A program made the position numbers and the translations under genes. The notes under the pieces were generated by a model, which had not been told where the DNA came from, searched no databases, and saw only the letters and a list, made by a program, of their open reading frames with translations. 64,000 bases of DNA from AP-15 sp963733945 (GTDB taxonomy: Bacteria; Pseudomonadota; Alphaproteobacteria; ATCC43930; CGMCC-115725). The stretch's first letter is position 1. Each line of letters begins with the position of its first letter. Shown here piece by piece: positions 28,392 through 37,604 of the stretch. The stretch lies in the NCBI GenBank assembly GCA_963733945.1, contig CAVTFD010000035.1:1-64000 (forward strand), in the 5' to 3' direction.

Positions 28392-28844
28392 ATGCCTGAT
28401 TCAGTCGCAGTCGAAAACGTGGAGGCGTCGGCGAGCCGGGACCCGATTCGCATCGGCGGACTCGACCACGTCGTGCTCAGAGTCGGCGACCTCGATCGCG
28501 CGATCGCTTTCTACGAAAAAGTATTGGGCATGCACATCGAGCGTCGGCTCGAACAGCCGAAGCTGGTCCAGCTGCGCGCCGGCGCTTCGCTGATCGATCT
28601 GGTTCCGGCTGCGATCTCGCCGGAAGCGGCCCCAGACAAGGCCGGGCGCAACATGGATCACTTCGCGATGCGGGTCGTCGGCTTCGACGCGACGGCACTC
28701 AAGGCGCACCTACAGCGGCATGGCGTCGATCCCGGCGAGGTCCGCGAGCGTTATGGCGCCGAGGGCTACGGCCCGTCGCTCTACATTTCCGACCCCGACG
28801 GCAACACCGTCGAGCTTAAGGGCGAAGCCACCCGCGGGCTGTAG
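28392..28844 (+). CDS. VOC-family protein (glyoxalase/dioxygenase fold)
   Basis: A 150-residue single VOC domain. It has IGGLDHVVLRVGDLDRAIAFY, where His is a metal ligand, and ends with YISDPDGNTVELKG, where Glu is a metal ligand. The fold includes glyoxalase I, extradiol dioxygenases and antibiotic-binding proteins. Sequence alone does not choose among them. GGGAGG lies directly before the ATG at 28392, which I prefer to 28353. It follows priA by about 135 bases and is convergent with an SDR gene. Confidence 0.8.
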   Translation: MPDSVAVENVEASASRDPIRIGGLDHVVLRVGDLDRAIAFYEKVLGMHIERRLEQPKLVQLRAGASLIDLVPAAISPEAAPDKAGRNMDHFAMRVVGFDATALKAHLQRHGVDPGEVRERYGAEGYGPSLYISDPDGNTVELKGEATRGL

Positions 28845-28943
28845 GGCGGCGCCGGCGATGGTCTGAGATCCGGCTTCTCTTAAGGCCGAACCACCCGTCC
28901 CGTTGTTTCCCTTCGGCCGCCTCCGCAACTGTGCGCCGGCTTC

Positions 28944-29735
28944 TCACGCCGTCGCGGCGCCGTCCACCGGGAGCGCGGCGCCGGAGACGAACGAAGCTTC
29001 GTCCGAAATCAGGAACAGGGCGGCGTTGGCGATTTCCTCGGGCTTGCCGGTGCGGCCCATCGGGATCTGGCGGGCACGCGCCTGAACTAATGTCTCCTTG
29101 TCCTGGCTGCCTGCTTGGCCAGGGGGATGCTGCCGGTCGGGCCGGGCGACAAAGACCCGCAGCATCGGCGTGTCGATCGGGCCGGGGCAGATCGCGTTGA
29201 CCCGGATCTTGTCGGGTGCGAGGCGCTTGGCCAGCGAGCGGACAAAGCCGACGACGCCGAACTTGGCCATCGAATAGACCGGGCTGAAGGCCGAGCCGAC
29301 CAGCCCCGAGGTCGAGGCGGTGTAGAGCAGCGCGCCGCCGCCGCGGGCGCGCAGTTCGGGGATTGCCGCCTCAGTCGTCAGCAGCACGGTGCGCAGGTTG
29401 AGCCCGATCGCGGTGTCGAAATCGGCCATGTCGATGCCCTCGATCGAGGCCGGGCCGGGATGGCCGACATGGTTCCAGACGAAATCGAGCCCGCCGAAAG
29501 TGCTGGCGGTGCGGCGCACGATCGCGCGGGCGAAATCGTCTTGGCGCAGATCCCCGACCAGGCCGTGCGCGCGCCCGCCGGCGGCGGTGATTTCGCCGAC
29601 GACGACATCGACCCCGGCCTGGTCGATGTCGACAACGCCGACCGCGGCCCCCTCGCGGGCAAAGCGCATTGCACCCGCCCGGCCCATCCCCGATGCCGCC
29701 GCGGTAACGATGCCGATCTTGCCTTCGAGCCGCAT
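28944..29735 (-). CDS. Short-chain dehydrogenase/reductase
   Basis: A 263-residue classical SDR. The NAD(P) motif TAAASGMGRA is at residues ~11-20 (TGxxxGxG with Ala replacing the first Gly). The acidic VVDID region after strand 2 favours NAD. The catalytic pattern is Ser in LYTASTSG, with YSMAK forming YxxxK. The C-terminus ISDEASFVSGAALPVDGA is typical. It follows the acyl-CoA synthetase gene by 40 bases on the same strand and probably shares its transcript, which suggests a role in fatty or aromatic acid metabolism (inference). Confidence 0.87.
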   Translation of the reverse strand: MRLEGKIGIVTAAASGMGRAGAMRFAREGAAVGVVDIDQAGVDVVVGEITAAGGRAHGLVGDLRQDDFARAIVRRTASTFGGLDFVWNHVGHPGPASIEGIDMADFDTAIGLNLRTVLLTTEAAIPELRARGGGALLYTASTSGLVGSAFSPVYSMAKFGVVGFVRSLAKRLAPDKIRVNAICPGPIDTPMLRVFVARPDRQHPPGQAGSQDKETLVQARARQIPMGRTGKPEEIANAALFLISDEASFVSGAALPVDGAATA

Positions 29736-29775
29736 GGTTATCCTCCCTCCGCGTTGGCCGCGTCGTCAGCCAGTC

Positions 29776-31575
29776 TCACGCGGCGATGCCTTTCCCGTCG
29801 TAGAGCGCGCCGAGCGCCTCGCCATAAACCTCGCGGACCGCGTGACGCTTGACCTTCAACGTTGGCGTCATCTGGCCGTTGGCGATCGTAAATGGCTCCG
29901 CCGCTATCACGAAGCGCCGCACCCGCTCGACCGGCGTCAGCCCACGATTGACCCGCGCCACCGCGGCGCCAATCGTCTTGATGAATGAGGGGTCGGCGGC
30001 GATCGCCGCAATATCCGCTGGGCCCCCGTTCTTGCCGGCGAACCCGGCGGCGAATTCGTGATCGGGCACGACGATTGCGACGAGATAAGGCTGGCGATCG
30101 CCAAACACCATCGCTTGGGCGATTTCCGGTTCCAAGGTCAGATAACCTTCGACACGGGCCGGCGAAACCATCTCGCCGCCAGAATTCTTGATGAAGTCGC
30201 GCTTGCGGTCGGTGATGCGGATATAGCCGTCCTCGTCGACCTGGCCGACATCTCCTGTGTGCAGCCAGCCATCGACCAGGGTCTGTGCGGTGGCTTGCGG
30301 ATCGTTCCAGTAACCCTTCATGACATTGTCGCCGGCGACCAGGATCTCGCCATCATCGGCGACCTGGACCCGCACCCCGTCGAGCGGCGGCCCGACCGTG
30401 TCGATCTTGATCCGTGCCGGCGAATTGCAGGCGATCACCGGTCCGGCCTCGGTCTGGCCGTAGCCCTGCAACAAAGTGACCCCGAGCGCCAGGAAGAAGC
30501 TGCCGATTTCGGGGTTCAACGGCGCGCCGCCCGATACCATCGCCTTGAGTCGTCCGCCGAACCGACGGCGTACCCCCGCGCGCACGAGACGGTCGAGCGC
30601 CGGGTCGATCAAGCGCTCGCCGAGGTTCGGAGTTGCGAAGGAGGCGCGCTTGCGCCCGATTGTGACCGTTTTGTCGAACATTTTTCGGGCCACTCGCCCT
30701 TTGCGCTCAACCCCGAGCAGGATGCGGCGGTGCAACGTCTCGTAGAGCCGGGGTACTGCGGTCATGATCGTGGGCCGCGCTTCGAGGAGGTTGGCGGCCA
30801 GGGTCTCTGCACCTTCGGCAAAATAGATCTGCGCCCCGATCGAGAGCGGGAACATCATCCCCGCCGTGTGCTCGTAGGCATGGGACAGCGGCAGAAAGCT
30901 CAAGAACACTTCATCCCCGAGACCGAGCAGTTCGAGCAGGCGATAGGCGCCCCGGCAGTTGGCGAGAATGTTGCGGTGGGTGGTCATCACCCCCTTTGGG
31001 ACGCCGCCGGTGCCCGAGGTGAAAATAAGACAAGCGACGTCGTCCGGCGCCAATTCGGCGATTTGCCCGGTAATGTTGTCCGGCTGATCACCCCCGCGCG
31101 TCAGAGCCTCGTCCCACGACAGAACGTCGACCGTGCTCGCCTGGCCGGCGGTGCGCTCGATGGCGATCACCGTGTGCACGGTGTCGACCTGGTTGGCCGC
31201 CGCCAGCACTCTCCCGGACAAGGAGGACTTGGAGACGATCACCGCGCGGGCGCCGCTGGTCGCAAAGATATGGCGATGGTCCTCGACGGTGTTCGTCACA
31301 TAGGCTGGGACCGTGATCGCCCCAGCGCTCATCACCGCGAGATCGGCGATGACCCATTCCGGCCGGTTCTCCGCCACCAGGGCGACCCGCTCCCCCGGGC
31401 CGATGCCAAGCGCCCTCAGACCTTGCGCCAGCCGGCGGACGTCGCGCGCCGCCGTGGCCCATGTCACCGGCTGATAGCCCCGGTCTCGCTTCATCCACAG
31501 AAAAGGCTTGTCGCCGAGCCGGCCGGCTTGTTCGAAGAACATCGCCGGAAGGCTGGCCCAGTTGTCGTGATCCAT
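29776..31575 (-). CDS. Long-chain acyl-CoA synthetase (AMP-forming)
   Basis: A 599-residue adenylate-forming ligase that activates a fatty acid with ATP and CoA. The P-loop is FTSGTGGVPKGVMTTH; the Gly after Thr replaces the usual Ser of TSGTTGxPKG. A second motif GYGQTEAGPV and the C-terminal WLHTGDVGQVDEDGYIRITDRKRD with KNSGGEMVSPARVE are clear. The layout resembles FadD15-type long-chain enzymes, but chain length cannot be fixed by sequence. It heads a two-gene unit with the SDR at 28944. It is divergent from pepF at 31776 across 200 bases. Confidence 0.9.
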   Translation of the reverse strand: MDHDNWASLPAMFFEQAGRLGDKPFLWMKRDRGYQPVTWATAARDVRRLAQGLRALGIGPGERVALVAENRPEWVIADLAVMSAGAITVPAYVTNTVEDHRHIFATSGARAVIVSKSSLSGRVLAAANQVDTVHTVIAIERTAGQASTVDVLSWDEALTRGGDQPDNITGQIAELAPDDVACLIFTSGTGGVPKGVMTTHRNILANCRGAYRLLELLGLGDEVFLSFLPLSHAYEHTAGMMFPLSIGAQIYFAEGAETLAANLLEARPTIMTAVPRLYETLHRRILLGVERKGRVARKMFDKTVTIGRKRASFATPNLGERLIDPALDRLVRAGVRRRFGGRLKAMVSGGAPLNPEIGSFFLALGVTLLQGYGQTEAGPVIACNSPARIKIDTVGPPLDGVRVQVADDGEILVAGDNVMKGYWNDPQATAQTLVDGWLHTGDVGQVDEDGYIRITDRKRDFIKNSGGEMVSPARVEGYLTLEPEIAQAMVFGDRQPYLVAIVVPDHEFAAGFAGKNGGPADIAAIAADPSFIKTIGAAVARVNRGLTPVERVRRFVIAAEPFTIANGQMTPTLKVKRHAVREVYGEALGALYDGKGIAA

Positions 31576-31775
31576 CCTTCCGCGACCTCCCCACCGCCCT
31601 TTTTACGGGTTTCGCGCCGATGGTGGAATAGCGCCTGCCGCCGGCTGATGGTAATCCCGACCTGAGCTCGGCTCGAGCCAATCGCAATGATCGCAGCGGC
31701 GATGTCCGGGATGCCGCTTGGTGCTTCCTGCGTAAACCCCATATCCTCGCATAGGTCCGAATCGGGGATTGAGCA

Positions 31776-33587
31776 ATGCGTGTGCAGGCAGTTGCAGAGA
31801 CGGCGGCGGGGCAGAAGAAGGCGGCGCTCGGTACGCTGCCGGAGTGGAATCTTTCTGATCTATACCCCGGTCTCGACAGCCCGGCACTGACCGGGGATCT
31901 GGCGCGGCTGGCCGATGATGCCGCGGCCTTTCATAAGCGTTACGAGGGGAAGCTCGCAGATCTCTCGGGCGGGGCACTAGGGGCGGCGGTCGAAGCTTAT
32001 GAAGGTATGCAGGAGCTGAGCGGCCGGATCCTCAGCTATGCCTCGCTTGTCCATGCCGGCAATCTTGCCGACCCGGATATCGGTCGCTTCTATCAAACGA
32101 TCCAAGAGCGCACCAACACCATCTTGACGAGTTTGCTGTTCTTTACGCTCGAACTGAACCGTCTCGACGACGCAGCACTCGAAGCGAAGGAAGCCGACCC
32201 GGCGCTCGCCCGCTACCGCCCGTGGCTGCGCGACATCCGCGCCTTCCGTCAGCACCAGCTGTCTGACGAGGTCGAAAAGCTGTTGCATGAGAAGTACGTC
32301 GCCGGCCGCGCCGCCTGGACCCGGTTGTTCGATGAGACGATCGCCGATCTGAGGTTTCCAATCGGCGGCCAAGAACTGACCGAGGCCGAGGCGCTGGACC
32401 TGCTGTCTGACCGTGATCCGGAGGTGCGCCGCGAGGCCGCCGCCAGTGTCGGTGAGGTGTTGGGAAAAAATGCCCGCACCTTTGCCCTGATCACCAATAC
32501 GCTCGCCAAGGACAAGGAGATCGAGGACCGCTGGCGCGGGTTTGCGCGGCCGATTTCGTCGCGCAATCTATCCAATTTCGTCGAGGACGAGGTCGTCGAC
32601 GCGCTGATCGCGGCGGTGCGCGACAGCTATCCGCGTCTATCGCATCGATACTACCGGCTGAAGGCGCGCTGGTTCGGCGTCGAGGCGCTGCCCTTCTGGG
32701 ACCGCAACGCGCCCTTACCCGAGGACGACGACCGGCTGATCCCGTGGCATGAGGCCGAGGAGACCGTGTTGTCGGCCTATGGCGCCTTTTCGCCGGAAAT
32801 GGCCGCATTCGGCCGGCGGTTTTTCGCCGCGCCCTGGATCGACGCGCCGGTGCGGCCGGGCAAAGCGTCGGGCGCCTTCGCCCATCCGACGGTGCCCGCC
32901 GTCCACCCGTATCTGCTGTTGAACTACCAGGGCCGGGTTCGCGACGTGATGACCCTGGCGCACGAACTGGGTCATGGCGTCCATCAGGTATTGGCAGGGC
33001 GGCAGGGTTATTTGATGGCCGATACGCCGTTGACCTTGGCCGAAACGGCCTCGGTCTTTGGCGAGATGCTGACCTTCCGCGCCTTGCTGACAGGCGAGAC
33101 CGATCCGCGCCGGCGCAAGATCATGCTCGCCGGCAAGGTCGAGGACATGCTGAACACGGTCGTCCGCCAGATCGCCTTTGCCACGTTCGAAATACGGGTG
33201 CACGACGAACGCCGCGAGGCCGAGCTGACGCCCGACCGGCTCGCCGAAATCTGGCTCGACGTGCAGCGCGAGAGCCTCGGGCCGGCGATCCGCCTCGACG
33301 GCGTCTATCGCCACTACTGGTCCTACATCCCGCATTTCATCCACACCCCGTTTTATGTCTACGCTTATGCCTTCGGGGACTGCCTGGTGAACTCGCTCTA
33401 TGCGGTCTACCAGGATGCGCATCAGGGGTTTGCCGAGCGCTATCTCGATATGCTGCGCGCCGGCGGCACCTTGCGGCACCGAGAACTGCTGGCCCCGTTC
33501 GGACTCGACGCTTCCGACTCCGCCTTCTGGTCGAAAGGGCTGTCGGTCGTCTCCGGCTTTATCGATGAATTAGAAGCGCTCGGCTGA
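31776..33587 (+). CDS. pepF: Oligoendopeptidase, M3 family
   Basis: A 603-residue cytoplasmic zinc metallopeptidase. The zinc motif HELGH lies in TLAHELGHGVHQVL near residue 395, with the third ligand Glu in AETASVFGEML about 25 residues later. The C-terminal GVYRHYWSYIPHFIHTPFYVYAYAFG is the M3B PepF hallmark. The enzyme degrades peptides of about 7-20 residues. The assigned ATG has only a weak ribosome binding site, so a slightly later start is possible. The ABC1 kinase gene follows by 24 bases on the same strand. Confidence 0.92.
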   Translation: MRVQAVAETAAGQKKAALGTLPEWNLSDLYPGLDSPALTGDLARLADDAAAFHKRYEGKLADLSGGALGAAVEAYEGMQELSGRILSYASLVHAGNLADPDIGRFYQTIQERTNTILTSLLFFTLELNRLDDAALEAKEADPALARYRPWLRDIRAFRQHQLSDEVEKLLHEKYVAGRAAWTRLFDETIADLRFPIGGQELTEAEALDLLSDRDPEVRREAAASVGEVLGKNARTFALITNTLAKDKEIEDRWRGFARPISSRNLSNFVEDEVVDALIAAVRDSYPRLSHRYYRLKARWFGVEALPFWDRNAPLPEDDDRLIPWHEAEETVLSAYGAFSPEMAAFGRRFFAAPWIDAPVRPGKASGAFAHPTVPAVHPYLLLNYQGRVRDVMTLAHELGHGVHQVLAGRQGYLMADTPLTLAETASVFGEMLTFRALLTGETDPRRRKIMLAGKVEDMLNTVVRQIAFATFEIRVHDERREAELTPDRLAEIWLDVQRESLGPAIRLDGVYRHYWSYIPHFIHTPFYVYAYAFGDCLVNSLYAVYQDAHQGFAERYLDMLRAGGTLRHRELLAPFGLDASDSAFWSKGLSVVSGFIDELEALG

Positions 33588-33611
33588 CTTGCGGCGATTT
33601 ACAATCTGATC

Positions 33612-35078
33612 GTGAGTGACGACGACACCTTTACGGGGCGAGTGCGGCGTTATGCGCAGGTGTCGACCGCGATGGGCGGGCTTGCGGCGCGGCTGGCCGG
33701 CGAGCGCTACCTCGGAATTCCCGTCGACCGTGGCCGCCATGCCGCCGATCTGAAGGCCGCACTCGGCGGGATCAAAGGCCCGCTGATGAAAGTGGCGCAG
33801 CTACTCGCCACTATCCCCGACGCGTTGCCAAAAGAATATGTCGGCGAGCTGATCCAATTGCAGGCCAATGCGCCGGCGATGGGGTGGCCGTTTGTCCGAC
33901 GGCGGATGGAGGGGGAACTCGGGCTCGGTTGGCAGCGGCGGTTTCGCGATTTTGAGAGGAGCGCGGCGCGCGCCGCCTCGCTTGGTCAGGTGCATCGCGC
34001 GACCGCACTCGACGGCGCCGCACTCGCGTGCAAATTGCAGTATCCCGACATGACGTCCGCGGTCGAAGCCGATCTGCGCCAGCTGAAGCTCGCGATGGGT
34101 CTCTACGAGCGCTATGACCGCGCCGTCACTACCGGCGAAATCCATGCCGAAATCGCCGATCGGCTGCGCGAGGAACTCGATTACGAGCGTGAGGCCGCGC
34201 ATATGCGCCTATACGGCGAAATCCTGCGCGACGAGTCCGGAATTGCCGTGCCGCGGCCCCTACCCGAACTCTCAACCCGGCGTCTGTTGACGATGACCTG
34301 GCTCGACGGCGCGCCGATCCTCGAGACCGCGAAAGCGCCGATCGCAGGGCGCAACGAGGTGGCGCTGCGTATGTTTCGGGTCTGGTACGTGCCGTTCTAC
34401 CATTACGGCGTCATCCACGGCGACCCGCATCTCGGCAACTACACCGTGGCGCCGGATGCGGCCGTGAACCTGCTCGATTTCGGCTGTGTGCGGGTCTTTC
34501 GCGCCTCATTTGTGCGTGGGGTCATCGATCTTTACCACGCACTGGAGCGCGGTGATCGCGACCTCGCCGTTCATGCCTACCGAAGCTGGGGATTTGGTGA
34601 TCTGTCGTCCGAGATGATCGAGGTGCTGAACCGCTGGGCGCGATTCGTATACGGCCCGCTGCTCGATGACCGCGCAAGGCCGATCCAGGAAAAGGCCAAT
34701 GGGGCCGATGGCGCCAACGTGGTCGAGAGCGTGCACCGCGACATCCGCCGTCTGGGTGGGGTCCGGCCGCCGCGCGAATTCGTGTTTATGGACCGGGCCG
34801 CAGTCGGGCTCGGTTCGGTGTTTATGCACCTTAAGGCCGAGATCAACTGGCACCGCCTGTTCCACGAGCTGATCGAGGATTTCGACGAGACTGCCCTGAC
34901 CGCCCGCCAGAGCGCCGCCCTCGAAAAGGCCGGGGTGCCGCTGCCCGCCGAGCAGGTGGATGCGTCGACGCGCGCCGCCAGACCCCGCAAGGTCACGGCT
35001 CGGCGCAAGAGGCCGGAGGAACCCCCTACTGACCCGGATCCCATTAGGGCATGGCGACCGCCTCGGCTTCCCGGCTGA
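33612..35078 (+). CDS. ABC1/UbiB family atypical kinase
   Basis: A 488-residue member of the UbiB/COQ8 family, linked in other species to ubiquinone synthesis and lipid homeostasis. The family features are visible: the KxGQ-type motif as KVAQLL (Gly changed to Ala), the Ala-rich loop AASLGQVHRA, the ATP-site Lys in LACKLQYPDM, the catalytic loop VIHGDPHLGNYTV and the metal Asp in NLLDFGCVRVF. It starts with GTG at 33612. The C-terminal ~50 residues are basic and Pro-rich, and the last 35 bases overlap the convergent MATE gene. It probably shares a transcript with pepF. Confidence 0.88.
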   Translation: MSDDDTFTGRVRRYAQVSTAMGGLAARLAGERYLGIPVDRGRHAADLKAALGGIKGPLMKVAQLLATIPDALPKEYVGELIQLQANAPAMGWPFVRRRMEGELGLGWQRRFRDFERSAARAASLGQVHRATALDGAALACKLQYPDMTSAVEADLRQLKLAMGLYERYDRAVTTGEIHAEIADRLREELDYEREAAHMRLYGEILRDESGIAVPRPLPELSTRRLLTMTWLDGAPILETAKAPIAGRNEVALRMFRVWYVPFYHYGVIHGDPHLGNYTVAPDAAVNLLDFGCVRVFRASFVRGVIDLYHALERGDRDLAVHAYRSWGFGDLSSEMIEVLNRWARFVYGPLLDDRARPIQEKANGADGANVVESVHRDIRRLGGVRPPREFVFMDRAAVGLGSVFMHLKAEINWHRLFHELIEDFDETALTARQSAALEKAGVPLPAEQVDASTRAARPRKVTARRKRPEEPPTDPDPIRAWRPPRLPG

Positions 35079-36462
35079 TCGGGCCCGCGATCAGATGAAG
35101 TCGCAAGGTCAGCAGAACGGCGACGACCGCGAGTCCGAGGGCAAGGCCCCACCACACGCCGACAGCCCCGTAGCCGAGCGGAAAGGCCAGTATCCAGCCT
35201 CCGGCAAAACCGGCGCCCCAGTAGCCGAAGGCGGCGATCAACATCGGGACAAGGGTGTCCCTGTAGCCGCGCAAGGCGCCAACGGCGATTACCTGCATCC
35301 CGTCGAATACTTGGAACAGCGCAGCAATCACAATGAGCCGCCGCGCGATCTCGACCAGCGCGCGATTGGCCGGGCTGGCAATGTCAATGTAGGCCGCGAT
35401 GATGGCCTGCGGAAAGGTCCACAGCACGACCGCCGCGGCGCCCATGAACGCGATCCCGAGGGCGAGCGCCACAAAGCCAGCACGGCGAGCCGCCCTGGCG
35501 CGGCCCGTGCCGAGCTGGTAGGCGACACGGACCGTGGCGGCCTGGCCGAGACCCAGCGGCACCATAAAACTGATGCTGGCGCAATTGATGACGAGCTGAT
35601 GGGCCCCTAGCGCCGCCGCTCCCAAAAGGCCAATCAAGATGCTGGCGGCAAGGAAGACACCGGCTTCCAATCCCCTGATCCCGCCAATCGGCAGGCCGAG
35701 ACGGAGGATATTTCCGATCTCGGTTCGGTCGGCGGCAAAAGTGCCGCGCAGCATGTGCAGGCCGCCCAAGCCCGGCATGACGCTAATGCACAGCGCCAGA
35801 CCAGCCAGCATTAGCCACTGATTGACAGAGCTCGCATAGCCCGAACCGGTGACGCCGAGGGCAGGCGCCCCGAGGCGGCCGAAGATCAGCATCCAGTTCA
35901 GCACCGCGTTGCCGGCAACGCAAATCAGCACCACCGCCATAACCGGACGGGTACGCGATGTAGCGGCAATGAGGCTTTGCAACACGCCGAAGCCGAGAAA
36001 GGCGGGCCCACCCCAGGCAAGCGCCCGCAAATAGCGGCCGATTTCGGCGGCCAGCGCGGCGTCGTAGCCCAGCGCCTGAAGCAAGCGGTCCAAACTCGTC
36101 AGCCCGGAGATGAATGGCAACGCGAAGAGCGCGGCGAGCACTAGCCCGGCGCCGGCAATGCGCCCAGCCGCGCGGCGATCGCGGGCACCGAATGCATGCG
36201 CGGCAAGCGGCGCCACCGCGAAGAGGATGCCCTGGAGCATGACGCCGACGGTGAAATAAAACATGCCGCCTAGCCCCACAGCGGCGAGCGGCATGACTCC
36301 AAGCCGCCCGACCATCACCGTGTTGGTGACGCCCATCGCCATCTGCGCCAGATTGGCCGCGGCGAGCGGCCCCGCCAGCGCCAGGGTCGCACGAACCTCC
36401 GCGCGGATACCGGAATCTGCGATCCCGAGGCTGCGCCGATCGGCTGGATCGAACGGTTCCAT
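35044..36462 (-). CDS. MATE-family multidrug efflux transporter
   Basis: A 472-residue inner-membrane protein with 12 predicted spans in two similar halves, the layout of MATE/NorM exporters that expel drugs or metabolites using Na+ or H+ gradients. The N-terminal LAGPLAAANLAQMAMGVTNTVMVGRLG is characteristic of MATE span 1. GGAGAGCAGAGAGAA precedes the ATG. Upstream lies a leader-peptide gene and a terminator (36519-36663) that form a probable attenuator, so expression is likely induced when translation is disturbed (inference). Its end overlaps the convergent ABC1 gene. Confidence 0.92.
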   Translation of the reverse strand: MEPFDPADRRSLGIADSGIRAEVRATLALAGPLAAANLAQMAMGVTNTVMVGRLGVMPLAAVGLGGMFYFTVGVMLQGILFAVAPLAAHAFGARDRRAAGRIAGAGLVLAALFALPFISGLTSLDRLLQALGYDAALAAEIGRYLRALAWGGPAFLGFGVLQSLIAATSRTRPVMAVVLICVAGNAVLNWMLIFGRLGAPALGVTGSGYASSVNQWLMLAGLALCISVMPGLGGLHMLRGTFAADRTEIGNILRLGLPIGGIRGLEAGVFLAASILIGLLGAAALGAHQLVINCASISFMVPLGLGQAATVRVAYQLGTGRARAARRAGFVALALGIAFMGAAAVVLWTFPQAIIAAYIDIASPANRALVEIARRLIVIAALFQVFDGMQVIAVGALRGYRDTLVPMLIAAFGYWGAGFAGGWILAFPLGYGAVGVWWGLALGLAVVAVLLTLRLHLIAGPISREAEAVAMP

Positions 36463-36518
36463 CTGGTTCTCTCTGCTCTCCGTTGCGGCGCCACCACCGA
36501 TGTCCGAGAGAGACCCCC

Positions 36519-36554
36519 AAAAAGCGAAAGGCCCCGACCGGTACCGGCGGGGCC
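36519..36554 (-). terminator. Intrinsic terminator of the MATE leader (attenuator 3:4 hairpin)
   Basis: On the minus strand GGCCCCG (36554-36548) pairs with CGGGGCC (36536-36530), and the CCGGTACCGG core between them is itself self-complementary. The hairpin is followed by TTTCGCTTTTT. It lies between the leader ORF and the MATE gene, 57 bases before the MATE start, so it would stop transcription unless an alternative fold forms. Confidence 0.8.
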
Positions 36555-36579
36555 CCGTATCGTCGCGTGTTGGTCGTGT

Positions 36580-36663
36580 TCAGCGCACGCGCATACCCTC
36601 AGGCCCCACGGCAAAGCCGCGCGAGACGGTAGTCTTCATCAGTCGTGGGGATGCACTGACCAT
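36580..36663 (-). CDS. Leader peptide of the MATE attenuator
   Basis: A 27-codon ORF from ATG 36663 to TGA 36580-36582, reading MVSASPRLMKTTVSRGF..RVR. It begins at or within a base of the predicted transcription start, so the mRNA would be leaderless, as established for trpL in Sinorhizobium meliloti. An internal ATG at 36639 would give 19 residues. The codons carry RNA segments 1 (36650-36644, CCCCACG) and 2 (36610-36602, CGTGGGGCC). These can pair with each other, while segment 2 can instead pair with the 5' arm of the terminator. There is no run of a single amino acid, so a stall by a ribosome-acting drug is more likely than tRNA shortage. The existence of the peptide is inferred, not shown. 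Confidence 0.6.
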   Translation of the reverse strand: MVSASPRLMKTTVSRGFAVGPEGMRVR

Positions 36664-36699
36664 CGGCGATTTGTAGCGCGCCGAGAGCCGCCGCGTCAA
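36664..36699 (-). promoter_or_regulatory. Sigma-70 promoter for the MATE leader
   Basis: On the minus strand, TTGACG (36699-36694) and TACAAA (36675-36670) are separated by 18 bases. The seventh base after the -10 box is the A of the leader ATG at 36663. Both boxes match the housekeeping consensus well (5/6 and 4/6). Confidence 0.65.
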
Positions 36700-36791
36700 C
36701 CACCTGGCCGAGCCCTCCTGTCCCACTCTGGTTGACGAACCGTGCCGCATCGATCACGCTGCTCCATCCCCGCATTCAGGAGAAAATCGCG

Positions 36792-37593
36792 ATGCGGCTC
36801 ACCTCGCAGCAGGTCCAGCAGTTCGCTGAAGAAGGCTATCTGTTTTTGCCCGGCTGCTTCTCGGACGAGGAGGTCGGGCCGTTGCGCGACGAGGCCGAGC
36901 AAATCTACGCTGCCGACCGCCGGGAAGTGTGGCGCGAAAAGACCGGCGCGCCCCGCACCGCCTTCGCCGCGCACACCTATAACGAAGCGTTCCGCCTGCT
37001 CGGCAACCATCCCCGGCTGATCCGCCCGGTCGAGCAGGTGTTTGGCGAACAGCTCTACATGCACCAGTACAAGATCAATGCCAAAGCCGCCTTCGAGGGC
37101 GACGTCTGGCAGTGGCATCAGGATTACGGCACCTGGGCACGCGATGACGGCATGCCGGAGCCGCGGGCGATGAACATCGCGGTGTTCATGGACGAAGTGA
37201 TGCCGATCAACGGTCCATTGATGCTGGTCCCGCGGAGCCACAAGCACGGGGTACTATCTGCCGGCCATGACGAAGAGACAACGTCCTACCCGTTGTGGAC
37301 GCTCGATAACGAGACGGTCACCAAGCTCGCCGCGCAAGGGCGGCATCGTCGCTCCGACCGGAAAGCCGGGTTCGGTGTTGATGTTCCACGGCAATCTGGT
37401 CCACGCGTCGGCGCCGAACATTACCCCCTACCCACGGCGTATCGTGTACCTCACCCTCTGCGCGGTATCGAACTACATCCGCAAGCCGACCCGTCCGGAG
37501 TGGATCGCGCATCGCGACTTCACGCCGATTGAACCAGTGCCGGACAGCGCGCTGCTCGATTACGCGCGCGCCTACAAGGTGGCGGCCGAATAG
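36792..37593 (+). CDS. Phytanoyl-CoA dioxygenase family protein, frameshifted
   Basis: An Fe(II)/2-oxoglutarate oxygenase of about 266 residues. The metal motif HxD is in WQWHQDYGTW near residue 115, and the distal His is in NLVHASAPN, followed by an Arg (PRRIVYLTL) for 2-oxoglutarate. The first part is in one frame (to about 37335, ending NETVTKLAAQ) and the rest (GGIVAPTGKPGSV onwards) in another. Removing one G of the GGG at 37338-37340 joins them. This is probably a sequencing error. AGGAGA precedes the ATG at 36792. It is the first gene of a tight operon with the SAF oxidoreductase and the aldo-keto reductase. Confidence 0.83.
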
Positions 37594-37604
37594 GAAGCGG
37601 GTCC

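Noticed and set aside
30058..31665. A 535-residue open frame opposite the acyl-CoA synthetase
   Set aside because: Antisense frame only; the other strand has all family motifs.
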